A stretch of DNA of 55,407 nucleotides. Source: Pseudomonas graminis (GTDB taxonomy: Bacteria; Pseudomonadota; Gammaproteobacteria; Pseudomonadales; Pseudomonadaceae). The notes beneath the pieces were generated by a model. It ran no database searches, had not been told where the DNA came from, and saw only the letters and a list, made by a program, of their open reading frames with translations. Location of the stretch: contig NZ_MTSB01000024.1 of assembly GCF_002093745.1 (NCBI RefSeq), positions 1-55,407 on the forward strand, in the 5' to 3' direction. The number at the start of each line of letters is the position of its first letter. The stretch's first letter is position 1. The position numbers were made by a program, and so were the translations under genes. Below are positions 19,345 through 29,974 of the stretch, in pieces.

Positions 19345-19560
19345 CCCTCGGCGAGTTACTTTGATGGGGCCAAAGTAACCAAAGCCCCTGGCTCCGTTTC
19401 CGGCCCGACTTCGTCGGGTTCCTTCGCCCTGTCACTGATCCGGGGGTCGCCGCAACGGGCCATCCATGGCCCGGTGCGGCTAGCCTGGCGTCCTGCCAGG
19501 CTACCCCCGGATCAGCGCCAGGACTCAGCCGTCACTTACGTCGCACTCTGCGTCGTCAGT
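19345..19560. repeat. Structured intergenic element with nested hairpins
   Basis: Perfect 13-base arms CTGATCCGGGGGT (19435-19447) and ACCCCCGGATCAG (19503-19515) enclose GGGCCATCCATGGCCC and TAGCCTGGC/GCCAGGCTA (19481-19489/19495-19503). It is preceded by GGCCCGACTTCGTCGGGTT and by AGTTACTTTGATGGGGCCAAAGTAAC. The DNA could extrude a branched cruciform, or a transcript would fold into several stems. No gene is evident from 19118 to 19711. Confidence 0.7.
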
Positions 19561-19711
19561 GCCATTGCGGTTAAAAAGCACTGCAGTTCGTGACGCTATG
19601 CATCACAGCTCTACGTCACACCGCGTAGTCAAGATCGGGCGCGGAGCGTGGCAATTTGCATCCCCGTGCTGGAGCACAGTGAGCAATGATCTCAACTAAT
19701 GGCGTCTCTGC

Positions 19712-20179
19712 TCAGCCCTCCCCGCGCAGCGCCTTGAGCTTCTGAATCACGGTCGCCGCCGATTGCTCACCCAGCAGTTGCTCGCGCATCTTGCCTTTGT
19801 CATCAATGATGTAAGTCACCGGCAGCGCTTCGGAAGGCGGCAGGCTGTATTGTTCAGCCGGGTCCTGAGCCAGCACGGTGAACTTGATACCCAGCGCGTT
19901 CGCGGCGTTTTTCAGTTCATCGCCTTGCAAGTTGTCGAAGTTGACGCCCAGCACTGTCACCTGCTTGTCCTTGAGCTGCTCGGACAGCGCATTGAATTCC
20001 GGAACCTCGGTACGGCACGGGCCACACCATTCGGCCCAATAGTTCACCACCAGCCAGTGGCCTTTTATACGCTCGCTGGCGACCTTTTCACCGTTCTGGT
20101 CGGTGCCCAGGTCCACGCCACAGCCGCTGAGCAGCAGACTGCCGAAAAGTATCACCGCCGCTGTCAATCGCATTGCCAT
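19712..20179 (-). CDS. TlpA-like thioredoxin-fold lipoprotein
   Basis: The 155-residue protein has lipobox LSGC (Cys20) followed by a thioredoxin fold with the redox motif WCGPC at 51-55 and the cis-proline segment ALPVTYIID. The TlpA/ResA family reduces or exchanges disulfides in periplasmic proteins, such as apocytochromes. The first of two close ATGs is used because GGAAGG lies about six bases upstream. It is anchored to a membrane facing the periplasm by inference. The target is unknown. Confidence 0.88.
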   Translation of the reverse strand: MAMRLTAAVILFGSLLLSGCGVDLGTDQNGEKVASERIKGHWLVVNYWAEWCGPCRTEVPEFNALSEQLKDKQVTVLGVNFDNLQGDELKNAANALGIKFTVLAQDPAEQYSLPPSEALPVTYIIDDKGKMREQLLGEQSAATVIQKLKALRGEG

Positions 20180-20324
20180 TTATGTCCTTCCTCGCCTCGT
20201 TCCGCCTGCGTGACTGATAGCAGGCTTTCTTATACCCAAGCCACGACTATTGGCCATCCGATATGTCGAACAGCGTCATCACTGGGTAGAATACGCCCCA
20301 CCCCATACAAGATGCGACCTGCAA

Positions 20325-21280
<956 letters not shown>

Positions 21281-21380
21281 ATCGGCGCAGCGTGTTCAAG
21301 GCATTCCGTTAAATCGCAAACTTGCAGCGCAAGGGCGGGTCTGAGCCCTTGACCTGCCTGTTTAATTCTCTGGAGAACCG

Positions 21381-22052
21381 ATGCACGACTACAAATGGCT
21401 GAACGAGTATTGCCTGAATCGATTCGGTTCCGCCAAAGCACTGGAAGCTCACCTGCCCACGCCCAAGACCCCGAAACAACTGCACGCCATCAGCGCCGAC
21501 CGCTACCTGTCGACCATGGCCCTGCGGGTGTTTCGTGCCGGCCTGAAACACAGCCTGGTGGACTCCAAGTGGCCAGCGTTCGAGGAAGTCTTTTTCCGCT
21601 TCGACCCTGAGAAAGTCGTGCTGATGGGGGCCGACCATCTGGAGCGGCTGATGCAGGACGCGCGCATCATTCGCCATTTGGGCAAGCTCAAAAGCGTGCC
21701 GCGCAATGCGCAACTGATTCTGGACATCGAACAGGAACACGGCAGTTTCGGCAAATTCATCGCTGAATGGCCTGTCGATAACATCACCGGCCTGTGGCAA
21801 TACCTCGCCAAACACGGCAACCAGATGGGCGGCCTGTCATCGCCGCGTTTTCTGCGCATGGTGGGCAAGGACACGTTTATCCCGACCTGGGACGTGGTCG
21901 CCGCCTTGAATGCGCAGGACATTGTCGACCGCGTGCCGACCAGCAAACGCGATCAGGCCATCGTGCAGGACGTGTTCAACCAATGGCACGCCGAAAGCGG
22001 CAGGCCCATGTGCCAGCTTTCAGCGATGCTGTCCTTCACCGTCAACCACTGA
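21381..22052 (+). CDS. DNA-3-methyladenine glycosylase I-like protein (Tag family)
   Basis: The 223-residue protein resembles the Tag-like group annotated as DNA-3-methyladenine glycosylase I in pseudomonads. Helix-rich segments include MLSFTVNH at the end, SSPRFLRMVGKDTFIPTWDVV and ARIIRHLGKLKSVPRNAQLI. The latter corresponds to the Tag region that contacts DNA. I do not see the full zinc-binding Cys/His set of E. coli Tag, so activity is uncertain. GGAG lies eight bases before the ATG. Confidence 0.75.
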   Translation: MHDYKWLNEYCLNRFGSAKALEAHLPTPKTPKQLHAISADRYLSTMALRVFRAGLKHSLVDSKWPAFEEVFFRFDPEKVVLMGADHLERLMQDARIIRHLGKLKSVPRNAQLILDIEQEHGSFGKFIAEWPVDNITGLWQYLAKHGNQMGGLSSPRFLRMVGKDTFIPTWDVVAALNAQDIVDRVPTSKRDQAIVQDVFNQWHAESGRPMCQLSAMLSFTVNH

Positions 22053-22058
22053 TCGCGA

Positions 22059-22883
22059 TCAGATATTGACCACATTGACGAACCGCGACGCAGCGGTTTC
22101 GTCGATGCGCAGGCTGGTGAAGTCGAACAGGTTGCGGTCGGCCAACTGTGACGGTTGCACGTTCTGCAAGGCGCGGAAGATGCTGTCGGTACGACCCGGC
22201 GTCTTGCGCTCCCAGTCGATCAGCATGTCCTTGACCACCTGGCGTTGCAGGTTTTCCTGCGAGCCGCAGAGGTTGCACGGGATGATCGGGAACTGCTTGA
22301 AATCCGAATAAGCCTGAATGTCCTTCTCGTGACAGTAGGCCAACGGGCGAATCACCACGTTGCGACCGTCATCGGCACGCAGCTTGGGCGGCATGGCCTT
22401 GAGCGAGCCATTGAAAAACATGTTGAGAAAAAACGTCTCGACGATATCGTCGCGATGATGCCCCAGCGCCATTTTGGTCGCACCGATTTCGTCGGCGAAG
22501 GTGTACAGCGTGCCGCGACGCAGGCGCGAACACAGCGAGCAGGTGGTCTTGCCTTCCGGAATCAGCTCCTTGACCACCGAATACGTGTCTTTCTCGACAA
22601 TGTGGTACTCGACGCCCAGTGCCTTCAGGTAAGCAGGCAGCACATGCTCGGGAAAGCCCGGCTGCTTCTGGTCCATGTTGACCGCAACAAGGTCGAACCT
22701 GATCGGTGCCACTTTCTGCAGGTGCAGCAATACGTCGAGCAGGGTGTAGCTGTCCTTGCCACCGGACAGGCAGACCATGACCTTGTCACCCTCTTCGATC
22801 ATGTTGAAGTCGGCAACCGCCTCGCCGGCCAGCCGACGCAGACGTTTCTGCAGTTTGTTCTGATTGACTGAAAGGGTGCCCAT
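22059..22883 (-). CDS. ttcA: tRNA 2-thiocytidine(32) synthetase TtcA
   Basis: The 274-residue enzyme thiolates C32 in a subset of tRNAs using ATP and an iron-sulfur cluster. It has the PP-loop SGGKDS at residues 40-45 and two CxxC pairs, CSLC and CNLC, which hold the cluster, plus [30 protein letters not shown] is the family start, so the ATG at 22883 is chosen over a long upstream extension. It is convergent with the Tag-like gene, only six bases apart. Confidence 0.95.
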   Translation of the reverse strand: MGTLSVNQNKLQKRLRRLAGEAVADFNMIEEGDKVMVCLSGGKDSYTLLDVLLHLQKVAPIRFDLVAVNMDQKQPGFPEHVLPAYLKALGVEYHIVEKDTYSVVKELIPEGKTTCSLCSRLRRGTLYTFADEIGATKMALGHHRDDIVETFFLNMFFNGSLKAMPPKLRADDGRNVVIRPLAYCHEKDIQAYSDFKQFPIIPCNLCGSQENLQRQVVKDMLIDWERKTPGRTDSIFRALQNVQPSQLADRNLFDFTSLRIDETAASRFVNVVNI

Positions 22884-23078
22884 TGATGAGAGGTATCCGC
22901 TAACGGTGGCGTGAGAAAAGCCGGACATTTTACGCATAACCGACGCATCGTTAAACAGGCTGCGCTCATGCCGTTCAGGCTGGCCACAACGCCGGATCAG
23001 AAATGACCATCGGGCAGTCAGCATTTTCAGAGCGTAGCCACATTGCGGCATACTTGGCGCACTGGAGAACCTCAAAGC

Positions 23079-23573
23079 ATGCCCGAACAACTCAATGCCC
23101 GCGTCGAAACCTGTTATCAGCAGGCCGAAGCGTTTTTCAAGCGAACCTTCAAACGCCCGGTCGTCAGTTTTCAACTGCGCGGCCAAAAAGCAGGCGTCGC
23201 GCACCTGCATGAAAACCTGCTACGTTTCAATCCACAGCTCTACACGGAAAACGCCGAGGACTTCCTGCGCCAGACCGTGCCGCACGAAGTCGCGCACCTG
23301 ATCGCTCATCAACTGTTCGGTGGCAGCATCCAGCCGCACGGTGAAGAGTGGCAATTGATCATGCGCGGCGTCTATGAGCTGCCGCCGAACCGCTGCCATA
23401 CCTACGCAATCAAGCGCCGTAGCGTGATCCGCTACATTTACCGTTGCCCGTGCCCGGACAGCGACTTCCCGTTCTCGGCCCAGCGCCACAGCATGGTGCG
23501 CAAGGGGCGCCGCTACCTGTGTCGCCGTTGCCGTGAACCACTGGTGTTCAGCGGCGAGACGCGTACCGAATAG
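23079..23573 (+). CDS. SprT-like zinc metallopeptidase
   Basis: The 164-residue protein carries HEVAH at residues 69-73 in [16 protein letters not shown] and a C-terminal zinc-ribbon-like set (CPCP and CRRC). This is the SprT/Spartan arrangement. Eukaryotic Spartan degrades DNA-protein crosslinks; bacterial SprT is little studied. The ATG at 23079 follows GGAG by about twelve bases and gives the usual N-terminus. Confidence 0.87.
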   Translation: MPEQLNARVETCYQQAEAFFKRTFKRPVVSFQLRGQKAGVAHLHENLLRFNPQLYTENAEDFLRQTVPHEVAHLIAHQLFGGSIQPHGEEWQLIMRGVYELPPNRCHTYAIKRRSVIRYIYRCPCPDSDFPFSAQRHSMVRKGRRYLCRRCREPLVFSGETRTE

Positions 23574-23596
23574 CCCACCGGCAATCAGCAGGCATA

Positions 23597-23624
23597 AAAA
23601 AACCCATCCGAAGATGGGTTTTTT
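23597..23624. terminator. Bidirectional intrinsic terminator
   Basis: The stem AAAAAACCCATC/GATGGGTTTTTT with a CGAA loop lies between the convergent SprT-like and dctA genes. It is A-rich on one side and T-rich on the other, so it serves both strands. Confidence 0.93.
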
Positions 23625-23640
23625 CATGCCTGAGGGCTAA

Positions 23641-24993
23641 TCAGACCGTTTTGGTGGTATTCACCGCAGCAGCCGGAGTCGGGCCTTCGGCAACGCCGAG
23701 GTCGTCTTCAGGGCGGGTTTCCAGGATGGCGCTGCCACCGGAAGCCAGTTCGGATTGCAGCTTGTCGGTGTCCAGCTCGCCGACCCACTTGGCAACCACG
23801 ACGGTCGCAACAGCGTTACCCACCAGGTTGGTCAGGGCGCGGGCTTCGGACATGAAGCGGTCGATACCCAGAATCAGCGCCAGACCGGCAACCGGCAGGT
23901 GGCCAACAGCCGACAGGGTCGCGGCCAGTACGATGAAGCCGCTACCGGTCACGCCGGCAGCACCTTTGGACGACAGCAGCAACACCAGCAACAGAGTGAT
24001 CTGGTGAGTGATGTCCATGTGCGTGTTGGTCGCCTGAGCGATGAACACCGCAGCCATGGTCAGGTAGATCGACGTACCGTCCAGGTTGAACGAGTAGCCG
24101 GTCGGGATGACCAGACCTACGACGGACTTCTGGGCACCCAGACGTTCCATCTTGATCAGCATGCGCGGCAGGGCCGATTCCGACGAGGAAGTACCCAAGA
24201 CGATCAGCAGCTCTTCACGGATGTAGCGAACCAGCTTGAAGACGCTGAAACCGTGAGCGCGGCAGATTGCACCCAGCACCAGCACCACAAACAGCACGCA
24301 AGTGATGTAGAAGCAGATCATCAACTGACCCAGCTGCACCAGCGAGCTAACCCCATAGGCGCCGATGGTGAAGGCCATGGCACCGAACGCACCGATAGGC
24401 GCCAGCTTCATGATCATGTTGATGATGTTGAACATCACGTGGGCGAAGCGATCGATGAAGTCCAGCACCGGCTTGCCGTAGGCACCCAGGCGATGCAGGG
24501 CGAAACCGAAGATCACCGAGAACATCAGGACTTGCAGGATATCGCCATTGGCAAACGCGCCGACGATGGTGTTCGGAATGACGTTGAGGATAAAGCCGAC
24601 GATGCTCTGGTCTTTACCGGCCGTCACGTAAGCCGCGATCTTCGAAGCGTCTAGCGTGCTGACGTCGATGTTCATGCCGGCACCCGGCTGAACCACGTTC
24701 ACGACGATCAGACCGATCAGCAGGGCGATGGTCGAAACGATCTCGAAGTACAGCAGCGCATAACCGCCGGTCTTGCCGACCGACTTCATGTTCTGCATGC
24801 CGGCGATACCGCTGACAACGGTACAGAAGATGATCGGAGCGATGACCATCTTGATCAGCTTGATGAACCCGTCACCCAGCGGCTTGAGGGCCTTGCCGGT
24901 GTCAGGGTAGAAGTGGCCGATCAGGATACCGATGACAATCGCTACGATTACCTGAAAATAGAGGGACTTGTAGATGGGCTGACGAGTCGTCAT
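23641..24993 (-). CDS. dctA: C4-dicarboxylate:cation symporter DctA
   Basis: The 450-residue DAACS-family transporter takes up succinate, fumarate and malate. It has the N-terminal [20 protein letters not shown] helix, the serine-rich hairpin [13 protein letters not shown] and the signature [16 protein letters not shown] with [15 protein letters not shown] near the end. The ATG at 24993 has GAGGA eight bases upstream; an upstream in-frame ATG lacks this. The upstream region carries a sigma-54 promoter and two dyads, which fits control by the DctB/DctD system. A CCCTCC/GGAGGG hairpin lies in the leader near 25,060. Confidence 0.95.
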   Translation of the reverse strand: MTTRQPIYKSLYFQVIVAIVIGILIGHFYPDTGKALKPLGDGFIKLIKMVIAPIIFCTVVSGIAGMQNMKSVGKTGGYALLYFEIVSTIALLIGLIVVNVVQPGAGMNIDVSTLDASKIAAYVTAGKDQSIVGFILNVIPNTIVGAFANGDILQVLMFSVIFGFALHRLGAYGKPVLDFIDRFAHVMFNIINMIMKLAPIGAFGAMAFTIGAYGVSSLVQLGQLMICFYITCVLFVVLVLGAICRAHGFSVFKLVRYIREELLIVLGTSSSESALPRMLIKMERLGAQKSVVGLVIPTGYSFNLDGTSIYLTMAAVFIAQATNTHMDITHQITLLLVLLLSSKGAAGVTGSGFIVLAATLSAVGHLPVAGLALILGIDRFMSEARALTNLVGNAVATVVVAKWVGELDTDKLQSELASGGSAILETRPEDDLGVAEGPTPAAAVNTTKTV

Positions 24994-25121
24994 TGCAGTT
25001 TTCCTCAAGGGCATCGTCGGCATCGTTACCTGATGCACGCGAGCCTATAAAGCGCTAACCCTCCTGCACTGGAGGGATTTGTTTTGTCGAGCTGCGCAAG
25101 GCAGACATCTACCCTCTGAAT

Positions 25122-25137
25122 AGCAATAGCCGTGCCA
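25122..25137 (-). promoter_or_regulatory. Sigma-54 (RpoN) promoter of dctA
   Basis: Read on the minus strand the sequence is TGGCACGGCTATTGCT, a perfect match to the TGGCAC-N5-TTGC consensus with the invariant GG and GC elements. It is about 130 bases upstream of the dctA start and correctly oriented. Confidence 0.88.
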
Positions 25138-25214
25138 TGCCGTCAAAATGCCATCAAAGCCCCGTCAAGCAAGGCGCATACGGGTAACGATAGACGGAAC
25201 AGGAGAGATGAGGT

Positions 25215-25269
25215 GGCGGTTTTCCGCCGTATGGAGGGTAAATAGCAGAAACAGTGGCGGGTATCCGCC
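25215..25269. promoter_or_regulatory. Two dyad sites upstream of the dctA promoter (candidate DctD enhancer)
   Basis: Two copies of TGGCGG-N4-CCGCC, with cores GGCGGTTTTCCGCC (25215-25228) and GGCGGGTATCCGCC (25256-25269), lie 41 bases apart. That is close to four helical turns, and the sites are about 80-140 bases upstream of the sigma-54 promoter. This is the geometry of an upstream activator site for an NtrC-type activator. The assignment to DctD is inference. Apart from these sites, 24994-25374 shows no gene. Confidence 0.65.
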
Positions 25270-25374
25270 TTTCGGCGATCTTGAGGGAAGCAAATCCGGA
25301 CACCCGCCACCCTGTCTCAAGCGCACAGCACAGCGCGACGGCCTGATTCTCGTTCCGACGCTGCACGCTGATCT

Positions 25375-26721
25375 TCACTGCGCCAGAAAATGAATCCTGA
25401 ACGCCGCCCCGCCCAGCGGCGAATCCCCCAGGGTCAGTTGTGCGCCGTAGCTTTCGATGATGTCCTTGACCACCGCCAGGCCAATGCCTTGCCCGGGGTT
25501 CTGGCGGTCCAGTCGTTCGCCGCGTTCAAGGATGCGCGCGCGCTGGCTTTGCGGGACGCCGGGGCCGTCGTCTTCGATGCAGAGTTCATCACCGGTCGCA
25601 GAGTGCCTGAAGCTCACACGCACTTCGCTCAGGCACAGCCGGTAAGCGTTTTCCAGCAGGTTGCCCAGCATCTCCAGCAGTGCGCCCTCTTCCATATGCA
25701 CCTGGCAATGTTCCGGCAGGTCGAGGGTGGCATGGACCTGTTTGTCGCGATAGACCTTGTCCAGCGTGTTGCACAGGCTTTCGACCACTGGCCGCAGCAT
25801 GACGTTATGCCGTACCAGACCGCTCTTGCGCAGGCTGGCACGTTGCAGTTGATAGCCGATCTGCTGGCTCATGCGTTCGATCTGCGATTGCAGAACCCGA
25901 GCCTGTTCCACGTCTTCGGGCCGCTTGGCGATGTTTTCACTGACGCCCTGCAACACCGCCAGCGGTGTTTTCAGGCTGTGGGCCAGATCGTCGAGGGAGT
26001 CGCGGTAACGAATGCGCTGCTCACGCTCGCTGCGCAGCAGGCGGTTGAGGGAGTCGGTCAGGCGCAACAGTTCGCTGGGATGCTCTTCGCTCAGGCTGTC
26101 GCGCACGCCCGATTCGACCTGATCCAGCTCCTGACTCAAGCCGCGTAAGGCACGCAGCCCCCAGGTCAGGCCCATCCACAGCAACCCGAGCAGGACCACC
26201 AACGCCGCGCCGAAGCCCAGATAAAGCTTGCGCCGCAAGCCGTCGATGGTTTCCTGATAACCGCGCAGCGGCTGAACCGCGACGATGCTGAAGGCCGCGT
26301 TACGGCCGCCAAGCAGGCGAATTTCGACATCGTAGACGAAGTATTCCTCGCCATTGATTTCCTTGACCTTGGTGAACTCGCTGCCCTGCCCGTCATAACT
26401 GGGGTGGTAATCGATGTCTTCGCCTTCGGTGGACAGCGAACGCCAGACCATCTGCCCCTGGCGGTTATAGATGTAGCCCAGCAAGCGGCTGCCGGGCAGA
26501 TTGAATTGTTCGCCGGGCAACACCGACGGCATCATCAGGTGGCCGTCTTCGACCCGTGCGGCGGAAATCATGGTGGTGACATCGGACGCCAGCCGCTGCT
26601 CGATTGCCCCGCGTAACGCCAGGCTGAACGCGCCCTGCAAAGCAGGCAGCATCAGCAACATGAAGATCACCGCTAACGTGGCGGCACCCAGCATCAGGCG
26701 CAGGCGAAGCGAACGAATCAC
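25375..26721 (-). CDS. PhoQ-like sensor histidine kinase
   Basis: The 448-residue kinase has a TM helix about 8-28, a periplasmic region of about 135 residues, TM2 about 168-188, a HAMP-like segment, His248 in LDDLAHSLKTPLAVL, the N box NLLENAYRLC and the G boxes EDDGPGVP and GQGIGLAVV. The DDLAHSLKTPLA block is characteristic of the PhoQ group. The start is a GTG overlapping the stop of the regulator gene by four bases (GTGA). The kinase frame is open throughout, although its partner gene is frameshifted. Confidence 0.87.
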   Translation of the reverse strand: MIRSLRLRLMLGAATLAVIFMLLMLPALQGAFSLALRGAIEQRLASDVTTMISAARVEDGHLMMPSVLPGEQFNLPGSRLLGYIYNRQGQMVWRSLSTEGEDIDYHPSYDGQGSEFTKVKEINGEEYFVYDVEIRLLGGRNAAFSIVAVQPLRGYQETIDGLRRKLYLGFGAALVVLLGLLWMGLTWGLRALRGLSQELDQVESGVRDSLSEEHPSELLRLTDSLNRLLRSEREQRIRYRDSLDDLAHSLKTPLAVLQGVSENIAKRPEDVEQARVLQSQIERMSQQIGYQLQRASLRKSGLVRHNVMLRPVVESLCNTLDKVYRDKQVHATLDLPEHCQVHMEEGALLEMLGNLLENAYRLCLSEVRVSFRHSATGDELCIEDDGPGVPQSQRARILERGERLDRQNPGQGIGLAVVKDIIESYGAQLTLGDSPLGGAAFRIHFLAQ

Positions 26722-27385
26722 GTACAGCGCTCATTGAACAGGTAGCCCATGCCACGCACGGTTTCGATGGGTTTGAAGGCCACGCTGCTATCCAGCTTGC
26801 GGCGCAGACGACCGACCAGCACTTCGATCACGTTCGGATCGCGCTCGTCGTCATCAGGATAGAGCTGTTCCATCAAGCGCTCTTTGGGCACCACTTGCTG
26901 ATGATGGAGCATGAGGTATTCGAGGATGCGGTATTCGTAGGCGGTCAACGCCAACGGCTGCTCGGCCAGCGCTGCATGCTTGCGAGCAACAGCGGGCCAG
27001 CCGTGATCGTCGACTGAATGAACCCGCTGGAGCGCCGCAGCAGGGCATTGAGGCGCGCCTCAAGCTCTTCGAACTGGAAGGGTTTGACCACGTAGTCGTC
27101 AGCCCCGGCAGCCAGCCCTTCGACCTTGTCCTGCCAGTTGCCGCGTGCGGTCAGGATCAGAATCGGAAACGCCTTGCCCAGTGCGCGCAACTGACGAATC
27201 AGGTCCAGCCCGCCGATCCCCGGCAGCCCCAGGTCGATCACAGCCAGGTCATGATTGAATTGCGCAACCTGATACAACGCTTCTTCGGCGTTGGCCACCG
27301 CTTCCACCACATGCCCCGCTTCGGTCAGACGGGTTCTCAGGTGGTGACGCAGCAGCGCTTCATCCTCAACTACCAACAACTTCAT
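26718..27385 (-). pseudogene. PhoP-like response regulator, frameshifted
   Basis: The receiver part (MKLLVVEDEALLRHHLRTR, phospho-Asp in AVIDLGLPG, KPFQFEEL) reads to about position 26,990 and then runs into ASMQRWPSSRWR and a stop. The winged-helix part (ARKHAALAEQPLALTAYEY to GMGYLFNERCT) is open in another frame. The join lacks about three residues expected between GPLLL and RK, so a deletion of ten bases, or another length one more than a multiple of three, fits. The ribosome site GGGAGAG and both domains are otherwise well preserved, so the lesion looks recent. A sequencing error cannot be excluded. Confidence 0.85.
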
Positions 27386-27412
27386 GCAGCTCTCCCAGGC
27401 ACAATCACAGCC

Positions 27413-27763
27413 TCAAGACAAAGAATGAAACGACATCGTCGCCTCAGTACTCAACAGGTGGGCGCTGACGGGCACGTGCTGTGTCACATCATAGCTGCCC
27501 AGCAGGATTTCGCGGCTGACAGGCACGCCATTGTGAGTCCCTGTCAGGTTGCCGTAAACCGGCGATGAATAGAGTGTCCCCACCGACACGTTGGCGTGGG
27601 CCGGCTCTCCAAGCGAGCGCCCCCAGCTGTTGACATCATCCAGGCGCTCGCTGGTCTTGCCGAATTCGATACGCGCAACATCAAGTCTGGCATCGCCAGC
27701 CTGCGCCGCTGCACTGCCCCCCAGAAAAGCCAGGGCCAGGAAAAACTTGTTGAGGTTCAACAT
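27413..27763 (-). CDS. Small exported hypothetical protein upstream of the phoPQ-like genes
   Basis: The 116-residue protein has a signal peptide (MLNLNKFFLALAFLGGSAAAQA) and a mature part of about 94 residues without cysteines. The ATG at 27763 is chosen because AAAGGAG lies six bases upstream and gives a proper signal peptide. It ends 27 bases before the regulator start, so it is probably the first gene of the operon. Small exported proteins next to PhoPQ-like systems are often regulated by, or regulate, the sensor; that is inference only. No family was recognised. Confidence 0.72.
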   Translation of the reverse strand: MLNLNKFFLALAFLGGSAAAQAGDARLDVARIEFGKTSERLDDVNSWGRSLGEPAHANVSVGTLYSSPVYGNLTGTHNGVPVSREILLGSYDVTQHVPVSAHLLSTEATMSFHSLS

Positions 27764-27939
27764 ATCGACTCCTTTTGCGCTCGGGGACGCCGTCAAGGTA
27801 GGGCTCAACAGTAATCGCGCCGGGCTGAACCCCGACTGAACACTGCTTGAACCGGCGCTGAACAGTCGTGCGCGCCACGTACGGCAGAATCGGCTATCGT
27901 TGGGCGTTCATGCTGCACACACCCGAGAAGGAGCTGAAC

Positions 27940-28728
<789 letters not shown>

Positions 28729-28735
28729 GCGATAG

Positions 28736-29102
28736 CTGACACTCCGCGTCCGCCCGAAACTGGGAGGACGCAGAGCGTCCAGAAAGGCATGCGACGCAGA
28801 GCGCCGCACGATAGTTGATCATCGTTCCCTATGCTCCAGCGTGGGAATGCAGTTCCCGACGCTCTGCGTCGCAAAGGGGACGCAGAACGTCCGGAAAGGC
28901 ATACGACGCAGAGCGTCGCACGATAGTTGATCATCGTTCCCTACGCTCCAGCGTGGGAATGCAGTTCTCGACGCTCTGCGTCGTCAAGAGGACGCGGAGC
29001 GTCCGGAAAGGCATGCGACGCAGAGCGACGCACGATAGTTGATCATCGTTCCGCACGCTCCAGCGTGGGAATGCAGTTCCCGACGCTCTGCGTCGCAACA
29101 AT
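28736..29102. repeat. Array of 112-base REPIN-like units
   Basis: Units starting near 28817, 28929 and 29041 repeat with a 112-base period after a partial unit. Each has the order ATCGTTCC, GCTCCAGCGTGGGAATGC, GACGCTCTGCGTC, GGACGC(A/G)GA(A/G)CGTCC, CGACGCAGAGCG(T/A)CG, GCACGATAGTT. The third unit is cut off after GCGTCGCAACAA, where the transposase gene ends. Open frames read through the array are repeat artefacts. Confidence 0.88.
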
Positions 29103-29105
29103 GCG

Positions 29106-29639
29106 TCAATACCAGCGCTGAATATCGATCAAACCGCGCTGTCCCTCATAATCACGAGCGCTGGAGTATCTCCAATGCTCACCTACATCCACATAACCTC
29201 TCTTTACCGGGTTATGGTGAATGTAATCGAGCTTCTGCCGCATAACCTTTTCATTCCACACAAGCTCGGCATGAGCCCCCTCCTGCCAGACTTGATAAAC
29301 CCTGTCACTCTTGTGCAAGCGCTTGACGAACCGCAGACGCTCCAACGTGCTCTCAGCGCTCATTTTTTCGAGGTGATCAACTATCTGTCTGGCGGTGAAG
29401 GACTTGAAGCTGTTCACACACTTGTCCAGCTCAGGCGCCTGAGCTACGAAGTGCAGATGATTTTCCAGAACAACGTACCCGTAAAGTCGTAGTCCTTGAT
29501 GAGCCTGCTGATAACGCCATGCGCTCAACAGAATGTCCACCAGAGCAGGCCGAGTAAAAAGCGGCAACCACTCCACTACCGTACACGTCAGAAAATGAGG
29601 TTTTTCAGGTTCTGTGATGGTGTACCTGCTTCGGCCCAT
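29106..29639 (-). CDS. REP-associated tyrosine transposase (RAYT, Y1 HUH family)
   Basis: The 177-residue protein has the HUH motif at His61 and His63 in ENHLHFVAQ and the candidate catalytic Tyr139 in LDYIHHNPVKRGYVD. The latter aligns with the DYI tyrosine of E. coli TnpA-REP. RAYTs are single-copy, domesticated relatives of IS200/IS605 transposases that act on REP hairpins. Repeat arrays border the gene on both sides, and the left array joins it directly. The ATG at 29639 is the only full-length start. The gene appears intact. Confidence 0.93.
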   Translation of the reverse strand: MGRSRYTITEPEKPHFLTCTVVEWLPLFTRPALVDILLSAWRYQQAHQGLRLYGYVVLENHLHFVAQAPELDKCVNSFKSFTARQIVDHLEKMSAESTLERLRFVKRLHKSDRVYQVWQEGAHAELVWNEKVMRQKLDYIHHNPVKRGYVDVGEHWRYSSARDYEGQRGLIDIQRWY

Positions 29640-29727
29640 GAGTTCATCCTTGAATCGTCAGAAGCCTGAAGGCTACATCCTGATCGAGTGCGCTGGAAAC
29701 GATGAAAGTGTGACCTGTTTTTATTCG

Positions 29728-29947
29728 CCAAGAGGACGCAGAGCGTCCGGAAAGGCATGCGACGCAGAGCGTCGCACGATAGTTAAGATAGTTGAGATCA
29801 TCGTTCCCTACGCTCCAGCGTGGGAATGCAGTTCTCGACGCTCTGCGTCGCCAAGAGGACGCGGAGCGTCCGGAAAGGCGTACGACGCGGAGCGCCGCAC
29901 GATAGTTGCGATTCTCGTTCCGCACGCTCCAGCGTGGGAATGCGCTC
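29728..29947. repeat. REPIN-like repeats on the other side of the RAYT gene
   Basis: A partial unit at 29728-29790, one full unit from about 29798 to 29909, and a further half unit to 29947 share the same palindromic cores as the array at 28736. They run up to the start region of the phosphopantetheinyl transferase gene. Confidence 0.85.
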
Positions 29948-29974
29948 TTCCCTCCGCTCCAATCCCCCGGCAAA

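Noticed and set aside
28815..29121. Short proteins beginning MIIVPYAPAWEC in the repeat arrays (DUF1534-like)
   Set aside because: They are translations of the palindromic repeat units, tandemly identical, with no ribosome sites; treated as repeats, not genes.
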